Source: Nicotiana tabacum (Eukaryota > Streptophyta > Magnoliopsida > Solanales > Solanaceae). Taken from it: 64,000 nt of DNA. Shown piece by piece: positions 57,360-64,000 of this stretch. Position 1 is the first letter of the stretch. Each line of letters begins with the position of its first letter. The DNA lies in assembly GCF_000715075.1 (NCBI RefSeq), contig NC_134101.1:24668822-24732821 (forward strand), written 5' to 3'. A model generated the notes under the pieces. It had not been told where the DNA came from and searched no databases. It saw nothing but the letters and a program-made list of their open reading frames with translations. The position numbers and the translations under genes were made by a program.

Positions 57360-57690
57360 TGATCGAGCCCCAGATCGAACCCAGATATCGAGCCCACGAT
57401 TGAGGCCTGAGTCGAAGACAGGGACGAAGCTTAGTATCGAAGCCATGATCGATGGTCCAGCTCGAGGGCCATGATCGAAGGCAAGGCTCGAGGGCCAGGA
57501 TCAAGACCCAAGATCGAGGGTCATGATTGAAGTCCCAGGCTCAATGCCATGATCGAGGCCATGACCGAGTCCCAGGCTCGAGGCCCTGATCGAGGCCATG
57601 ACCAAGTCCCAAGATCGAGGCCAAGCTCGAGGCCATGACCGAAGCCTAGGTTCGAGGGCCACGATCGAAGCCACGATCGAGGCCCAATTC
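57360..57690. repeat. GATCGAGG microrepeat array, 3' LTR-B
   Basis: Counterpart of 3866-4200 with small unit-number differences (for example an extra AAGATCGAGGCCAAGCTCG piece near 57610) compared with 4130 and 11100. Confidence 0.85.
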
Positions 57691-57710
57691 CGAAGGCTGC
57701 CTGGGCAGTT

Positions 57711-57718
57711 TATAAAAG
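57711..57718 (+). promoter_or_regulatory. TATA box of 3' LTR-B
   Basis: TATAAAAG in the same context as at 4221 and 11189. As a 3' LTR promoter it could drive outward transcription into the flank at 59531. Confidence 0.65.
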
Positions 57719-59530
57719 AGGACATTCGTCCCATTTGCCATTTTTGACGAACTTGAGCTTGAGCAGATGCGACTTTTGACAGATTTTCAAGGAAAAAATA
57801 TTGGGGTAAGTGATTCTAACTCGGATTTGGTCTACATATACAAGTATATCATTGTTCTCATTATTTAATTAGTGTTTTGAGATTGAAATTTGAAAATTTT
57901 TTAGAAATCTTATAGAAACGAATTTTTGAGATTTCGGTATCGATTCAGAGTCGGATTTGAGTGAAACTGGTATAGTTGGACTCGTAATTTAATGGATTGT
58001 CGTATTTCGTAACTTTTGCCAGATTTCGAGACGAGGGCCCCACGGACGATATTTTAATTAATTTCAGGATTTTTATTTAAAATGCAGTATTTTCTTATAG
58101 AATTGATTCCTATAAATTTTAGTGATTGTATCGAATTATTTTTGGTTAGATTCGAGCCAATCGAAGTTGGTTAATCGAGGAAAAGGCCTACTAGTGGATT
58201 AAATTGGAGCAAGACGAGGTAAGTCTCTTGTCTAATCTTGTGAGGGGAAAATTACCTCATAGGTGATTAAAATTAAATAATTATTGCTAATTGTGGGGAC
58301 TACGTACGCATGAGATGACGAGAATATGTGCGTAGTTACTATTAATGCTAAAGTCCGGGTAGTTTATGACTCAAAGCATGAATTACTTGTGTAAATTGTA
58401 TTCTTTGTTTAATTAATATTATTTGATATATATACATATATATTGTGAATTGTTAGATAAAAATATTAGAGGATGGAAATCTCATATACTTAATTTTTTT
58501 TTGTTCTATTTAAATTTATTTAATTATTAAGAGAAATTGTTCTTCCTCCTGAATTTATCTTATAACAAATATACTCTCATTCCGGAGGTACAAAAGAAAA
58601 TGTCTTCCTTTCTTGTGGAGCGGGCCGAACGCCTCGGAAGGATAGATGCATCTATGGATCATGACGCACGTCCCTCGGCAGTGTACACAATATTTTGGAT
58701 CGGGCCGAACGACCTCGGCAGAAATCGTGCTTAATAATAATAATAATTACACGATACTTTGACGGTTTATTGCGGCTTGTAAAGCTATTTGATAAATTGG
58801 AAATTCATTGAAATTGAATTGCAGCTTGTAAAGCTATTTGATATAAAGCTATTTGATAAATTGAAAATTCATTGAAATTGAATTGCAGCTTGTAAAGCTA
58901 TTTGATAAATTTAAATTTTTTTATGGAAATTGAAGGATTTAATATATATATTGAGAATTGTTGCATTTTGAAGGAATTTAATTATTTCTGCTGGTTAAAT
59001 AAATTATTGTTATATTCTGTGAATCATGCTGATTTAAATATTCTAGTTTTATTTCAATTATTATTATTGACCCATAGTGAGTGTCAAAGTCGGCCATCTC
59101 GTCTCTACCACTTCGAGATTAGGCTTGATACTTACTGGGTACACGTTGTTTACGTACTCATACTACACTTGCTGTACTTTTTGTGCAGGATCTGAGACAG
59201 GTACTAGTGGAGGACCTATCATCATATATCCACGTCATCCCGAGGCATAGTGGTGAGCTGCCTTTCTGAGCCGTTCTGCAGCTACCAGTATCTCTTCTTA
59301 TATTTACATTCTGTCTATTTCATTTCAGACAATATTCGGAGTTTTGTATAATCTATTAGATACTCATGCACTTGTGACACCGGGTCTTGGCACACACATT
59401 GGTAGAATTTTGTATTTTATTATTTTCTTGGATTAAAAGTTTAACCAATGTACGTTTGATTTATCAGTTAGCTTGTCTAGCTGTAGTGTTGGGCGCCATC
59501 ATGGCCTATAGGTGAAATTGGGTCGTGACA

Positions 59531-59535
59531 ACAAA
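59531..59535. repeat. Right target-site duplication ACAAA
   Basis: Directly follows the LTR-B end GGGTCGTGACA; pairs with 2997-3001. Confidence 0.85.
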
Positions 59536-59760
59536 TATGTTACTTAGCTGTCGTGATTACTTGTGACAGCTCCTAAGGCATTGGAGAAGTGAGTTTTTTC
59601 TTTTCTTTTTAAAGCTTTGCCATTAGTTTTTGGGGGTATAACGTGTGTAAATAAACAAATAGTGACAACGACCTATATTTACTTTAAAGGCATTTATGTG
59701 AAAGTCTCATTTTTTGAATTTTCAGTGCCTGGCCCAAAAACCTCGCCTACGATTTAATTA

Positions 59761-60609
59761 GAGTCAATTACTCAAATGATCACTCAATTATCTCAAATTA
59801 TCTACTAAAATCATTATTCTTTCTTTTGTAACAACAAAGTTATTTAACTATCCCTATAACACTCAGAAGGTCACCCAACTACATTTTTCAAATTTTGAAT
59901 TGTCAAATACCTATTTTACCCTCTAAATTATAAATATTTATCTTCTTTTTATTTTTTTAAACTTTTTAATATTATAAATTTTTCTTTTTTAATTTATATT
60001 ATGGACTTACCTATATAATAAAGAAATTTTATTTATAATTAAAAAAATAAAATTATTTAAGCATATATAATGTTGGAGTAACAAAATAATGAGCAAAGTA
60101 AAAAAATTAATTAGAATAATTTGTTCGTAATAATTTTAGTATTAACAACAAAAATTAAAAAATTTATTTACACAATTGATAATGAAAGAAGATAAAGGTT
60201 GTAAAATATATATTTCATGCACATTATATAAAATTAATTATTTAAATAAAGGTATCTTTATAATATACACTATATATGGTTGAAAATTATGCTCAATTAT
60301 ATTATTATTCCGTCATTATATGAGCTGAAAACTAATTTTTTATTTTATAAATAAAATATATTTTTCTATAGGTAGGTCCACAATGTAGATTAAAAAGAGA
60401 AAAAACTTATAATATTTAAAAAGTTAAAAACCAATTGATAATTTAGAGGGTAAAATAGGTATATGACAATCAAAAATTTAAAAAATCTAGTTGAGTGACC
60501 TTTCTGAATGTTATATGCATAGTTAAGTGAATTTGTTGTTACAATCGAAAGAAAAGTGACTTTAACAGATAATTTGGGATAGTTGAGTGACTATTTGAGT
60601 AATGAACTC
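59761..60609. mobile_element. MULE-type MITE, long terminal inverted repeats, 9-bp TSD
   Basis: 849 bp flanked by perfect direct repeats ATTTAATTA (59752-59760, 60610-60618). Terminal inverted repeats of about 170 bp begin GAGTCAATTACTCAAATGAT on the left and, read inward from the right, GAGTTCATTACTCAAATAGT. The interior is AT-rich without an ORF. The 9-bp duplication and long inverted repeats point to Mutator-like transposase mobilisation. Confidence 0.88.
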
Positions 60610-60653
60610 ATTTAATTAGGAAGAGAAAGAAGTACCATGTACCAACTACCAAC

Positions 60654-61405
60654 CACTATTTTAAAAGGCGTTTCTGAGGCAAGTCCCGGGGCGAGGCGTA
60701 CCAAAAATACCCCGGAGCGATGGTGTGGGGCGAAAGTCTCAAGAGGCGTATGCCCCACAATTTGGGACGTACGCCCGGGCGTTCGAGGCGCGTTCTTTTA
60801 GTAAGGAGTAAGCCCCAAAGATTTTTTCAAATTAAAATAAAATTTGTTAAATTAGTCCTTCATATAATACCTAAATTCTCAAAAATCAGTTTGGTAATTA
60901 CTCAAAAGGTTTAAAAAGGAACTCAAAAGTATTAAATTTAAAAGTAAAGACCTTTTTCATTGATTTAATTCCTAATTCATAATTTTTCTAATTTTTTATC
61001 TTGTCCGCTAGTCTACTAATATCTCCCAAAAATAATGAATATTTAATTATTTTTTTACAAATACAAAGAGAACTACATTCTTGTTCATAGCAGCAAATTC
61101 AAAGTTCAAATTGCAGGTTAATCATCCTTTTTGTTCCTCCATATAGAAAACTTTATTCTTTTAGACTCAAATTACTTGTGCTTGTAAGTAACGTATAATA
61201 GATTGTTTTGATTAGTTTTTTTGTGGGGATGGAGCACACATATATATAGTTTTCTTCAATTTTTATGCAATTTTACCTGTTTATAAATATTTACTGTCAT
61301 TATATTATTTTATAAAATATTAAAAATTAAATACTTATGGGGCTTACGCCCTGCTGAGGCATATGTAAAACGCCTCACCTTACGCCCACACCTTTTAAAA
61401 CACTG
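60654..61405. mobile_element. hAT-type MITE, 8-bp TSD CTACCAAC
   Basis: 752 bp with termini CACTATTTTAAAAGGCG (left) and, read inward from the right, CAGTGTTTTAAAAGGTG. Perfect 8-bp duplications CTACCAAC are at 60646-60653 and 61406-61413. GC-rich subterminal repeats (GAGGCG, GGGCTTACGCC, ACGCCC) flank an AT-rich centre. The short ORF at 60720 is not credible as a gene. Confidence 0.88.
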
Positions 61406-62257
61406 CTACCAACTACCAAGTTGGGAATTTATTTCAGCTCGAAAAAGAAAAGAAAAGACATAATTACCCCTTGAACTTGAGTCATATTTTCAGTTACACA
61501 CTTAAACTTTGCAAAAGTCTTATTACCCCTGAACTTTGTTGAAGTGAAATAAATAAACCCTTGGACTATGAGGTGGCAAGGAAAGTGTGTTCACTCTCTT
61601 TAAAAATTTTTAATATAATCTTCCTTTTATTCATTTCTTTTTGTTTTGAAATCCAACCCTTTTATTTATTTGGTCATGTTGCCTAGAGATTATCAAACTC
61701 CATTAAAAGCCTTCTGCAAGTTCGCCAAACATCTGCGCACCATTCGTTCTCTCGATTGGGACGGTAGAATTACACAAATTTTGAAATTGGGGGTTTCTTG
61801 AGGAGTGGAAAAACTTGCTTAGTTTATATTTTGTATTAAGGGCCTCAATCTTCATCTTTATTTTCAAAAGATTAACCAACACTTAAATCCCCTAATGAAT
61901 TTGCACAAGCTAATTTTCAAACGTCACCTCTATTTTCAATTCTAATCCCAATTTTTACTCCAATTTTGATTCAGGTTTCATCTTTACCCCTCAATTAACC
62001 ATCTTTTATTCACAATCGCCTAGCTCAATTACAGTTGAAAATTCATTTGTGTCTGATAAAACTAACGTGTATTCTGAATATAATCGAACTTTCGAGTTAT
62101 CTCGAGAAGTTTTTGCTAAGGAATGCAGAGTCATGGAGAAGTTGAGGTTGTTGAAACTCCAATTTTTGTTTATTATTCTGGTTAGAAATGAAGAAGATAG
62201 AAAAAAATAACGAGAACAAGAAAAACACAGAATGGAGGCTTTCGATTGTGGCGTATA

Positions 62258-62638
62258 GTGGTGGCAAAATAGTTAAAAGAAAATAGTTAATTATCCGTAT
62301 TATTTACTAAAAAATAGGTTGAATAATATTTTTTTTTAAAACGGTCAAATATGGATAAGAACTATATTATTCATTTAGCTAATGGATAACTAATGAGTTT
62401 AACTTTTACATTTGTAAAGCCTCAAATCGGGGGTTCCTCAAGTTTGGGAGACTAGAAATTCTCCCAAAAGTGATCATATTCAAGAAGTCAGGGATAAAAT
62501 GATTACACATATTATCCGCCGGTTAACCCATTTTTTATCCGTATTAAATATGGATCGGATCGAATAATTTATCAATTTTTTCATTATTCGCTTGCGACCC
62601 GTCTAATATCCGACCCGACCCGCCCGTTTACCACCCGT
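62258..62638. mobile_element. Nested hAT-like MITE
   Basis: The left end GTGGTGGCAAAATAG and the inward-read right end ACGGGTGGTAAACGGG are imperfect inverted repeats. The subterminal GACCCGACCCGCCC and TTATCCG motifs are typical of a common plant hAT MITE group. Target duplication not clear. Confidence 0.5.
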
Positions 62639-62724
62639 AGACTAGTGTGTGTTTGCAGAGTGAAGAATGCTCTTGGGTTGTGCATTAGCAGTGGTGAAAG
62701 GGGTGGGACAGAATGAGCTATAGG

Positions 62725-63524
62725 TAGGGTTGTGCATAATTTGGTAAATACCGAATTACCATACCGAAATCAAAAATTTTGGTATTGGTATTTGATATTT
62801 TGGTACTTGGCATGATATTTTGTTTACATTTAAAAAATATTTGGTATTAGGTATGGTATTTGGTATTTTTTTTTTAAATGCTGAAATACCGATACTGTAC
62901 CGAAATATATATTGGATTAATTTTAAATATCTTGTCATCCTTACAGCCCCCAGTTACGAGAGAGCTTCAGGAGAATGTTTCTAGTTCCATGTTCTTTTGT
63001 GAAAGCATGTGTGCCATCTATTTTTGTCTGTGATTAATGGATGTTACCCGAATGATTTTTATAAACAATATGTGAAAAACTTATTTTGGTCACATTTGTG
63101 AAGCTTACAGGTGTCTGGTATATTACGAAGATGCAAGTTAGAGCTTTAGACCAGACATACTTACATGTTGATAAAGTTTACAAATGTTTTTCTAATCTTA
63201 TGCTCCTGTTTATAGAAGTCTCATTTATGATGTATAGTGTTGTTGCATTCATAAGATTGATTTTGCTGGCTAGTTATAATTTTAATTGTGCTAGCTAGTT
63301 AAGGTGTTATTCTCCCCTAAATATAATGTTCAGAAGCTGCTTTAGAACCGAATAAATCGAAGTTACCGTACCGAATAAATCGAAACCGAAAGGCGAAAAA
63401 CCGAACCATACCGAATTTAATTAGGCACGGTATTAGTATAGCATTTTAGGATACCAAATATCGAAAATACCAAACCGAAACGTCTAAATACCGTATCGTA
63501 CCGACCGACCGACGAACACCCCTA
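62725..63524. mobile_element. Nested hAT-like MITE with TAGGGGTGTTCG-type ends
   Basis: The left end TAGGGTTGTGC and inward-read right end TAGGGGTGTTCG are inverted repeats, with many ACCGAA/TTCGGT and TACCGTA motifs inside each end. The flanks GCTATAGG and GTTATATG match at 6 of 8 positions, consistent with an old 8-bp duplication. The interior ORF at 63086 is unrecognised and probably not a gene. Confidence 0.65.
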
Positions 63525-63879
63525 GTTATATGGAATGAAAAAGAGAGAAATAGAATATTAATTAAAAAAGAAGAAAAAAGAACCAAAAATAAAGAAAAAA
63601 TAAAATTTATACATTTGGCAAAGCTTGCACAACACTCTGTCAAAAATCTGGTTATCTAGTTTTAAGGTGTTGTTTATTTTACTTCAACAAAGTTTAAAGG
63701 GCAATATGACTTTCACAAAGTTTAAGTGTGTAACTTGAAATATGACTCAAGTTCAAGAAGGTATTTATGCCTTTTTCTTGAAAAATAATCCACCTGTTAG
63801 TATGCCCAAGCCTAAAAATGGTACTCAATAGGGAACAAATGTGAATACTAGCTCTACTTTCCGTTTACTGATAACAAGT

Positions 63880-64000
63880 ACTCCCTCCGTTCATTTTTAC
63901 TTGTCTATTATTGACTTTGCACACCCTTTAAAAAATAATAAATAAAGTACATAATTTACCATGATACCTATATTAATTGGTGTATAGTCTTAATGGATTT
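63880..64000 (+). mobile_element. Stowaway-like MITE, start only
   Basis: TACTCCCTCCGTTC is the mirror of the terminus at 18360-18373. The element runs off the window end. Confidence 0.6.

Larger units (their letters stand above)
3002..59530 (+). mobile_element. Composite nested Ty3/gypsy cluster bounded by LTR-B copies
   Basis: The outer LTRs (3002-5980 and 56480-59530) belong to one subfamily, have the same orientation and are flanked by a perfect ACAAA duplication, as if they were the ends of one insertion. The interior holds two gag-pol relics, LTR fragments, a LINE, a non-autonomous element, an antisense chromovirus, and a solo LTR interrupted by another antisense element. The second gag-pol is preceded by an LTR of subfamily A rather than B. 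Simple nesting therefore does not explain everything, and recombination between related elements is likely. Confidence 0.65.
56480..59530 (+). mobile_element. 3' LTR, subfamily B
   Basis: About 3.05 kb, from TGTGATGACCC to GGGTCGTGACA, and collinear with 3002-5980. The terminal dyad at 56483-56501 keeps pairing as RNA through a G-U wobble (GTTATC arm). Near 58780-58905 it has two extra copies of a GCTTGTAAAGCTATTTGATA-like repeat. Followed by ACAAA. Confidence 0.9.
61447..63776. mobile_element. Terminal-inverted-repeat element of about 2.3 kb with nested MITEs
   Basis: About 115 bp at the left (61455-61570: CTTGAACTTGAGTCATATTT, ACACACTTAAACTTTG, TTGTTGAAGT) recurs inverted at 63660-63776. 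The flanks CTCGAAAAA (61438-61446) and CTTGAAAAA (63777-63785) could be a 9-bp duplication with one mismatch, as for Mutator-like elements. No transposase is seen. About 61620-62255 is non-coding, and the right half holds two further MITEs. Confidence 0.7.

Noticed and set aside
60720..60914. 64-residue ORF in the hAT MITE
   Set aside because: It spans the GC-rich terminal region of a bounded MITE and shows no conserved motif.

Overview
This window is plant repetitive DNA, most likely from a Solanaceae genome (possibly Nicotiana, judged only from the look of the elements). It is a heterochromatic, retrotransposon-dense region. I find no host protein-coding gene, tRNA or rRNA gene. Nearly everything is Ty3/gypsy chromovirus material, a broken LINE, LTR relics and, at the right end, small DNA transposons.

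Layout. 1-2823: LTR of a Tekay/Del-like chromovirus (subfamily A), cut by the window edge. 3002-59530: a composite nest bracketed by two subfamily-B LTRs (3002-5980 and 56480-59530) with a perfect 5-bp target duplication ACAAA (2997-3001, 59531-59535). Inside it, in order: decayed gag-pol (6172-10466) fused by microhomology to an LTR-B fragment (10463-11347); an antisense LTR fragment of another family (11348-12338); a LINE with ORF1 and ORF2 relics (12339-18257) flanked by two related 42-bp minisatellites; MITE remnants; a 10-kb non-autonomous element with ~3.7-4.0 kb LTRs (18763-29007); an antisense chromovirus with 0.5-kb LTRs and a canonical chromodomain (29284-35078); a MITE; an antisense solo LTR (35897-47603) split by an antisense full-length Tekay-like element (37835-46342); spacer; a short copy of the empty insertion site (48905-48963); a truncated LTR-A (49740-51315); a second gag-pol (51507-56484); and the LTR-B that closes the nest. 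59761-63776: three terminal-inverted-repeat elements with 9-bp, 8-bp and imperfect 9-bp target duplications, the last holding two nested MITEs. A further MITE begins at about 63880.

All coding regions are pseudogenes. The stops are dominated by CAG>TAG, CAA>TAA, CGA>TGA and TGG>TAG/TGA changes, as expected of long-methylated copies. The most unusual signal is non-coding. LTRs of at least four families share a dyad of fixed geometry at their 5' terminus (6-bp arm, 7-nt loop, 6-bp arm: GATGAC-N7-GTCATC, or AACGAC-N7-GTCGTT in one family). The Tekay-type LTRs also share a CTGCAC-N5/6-GTGCAG hairpin near the 3' part and carry family-specific tandem arrays of small hairpins or CG-rich palindromes. 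Paired substitutions that keep the stems are visible. I infer that these are RNA- or DNA-level control elements of the retrotransposons.
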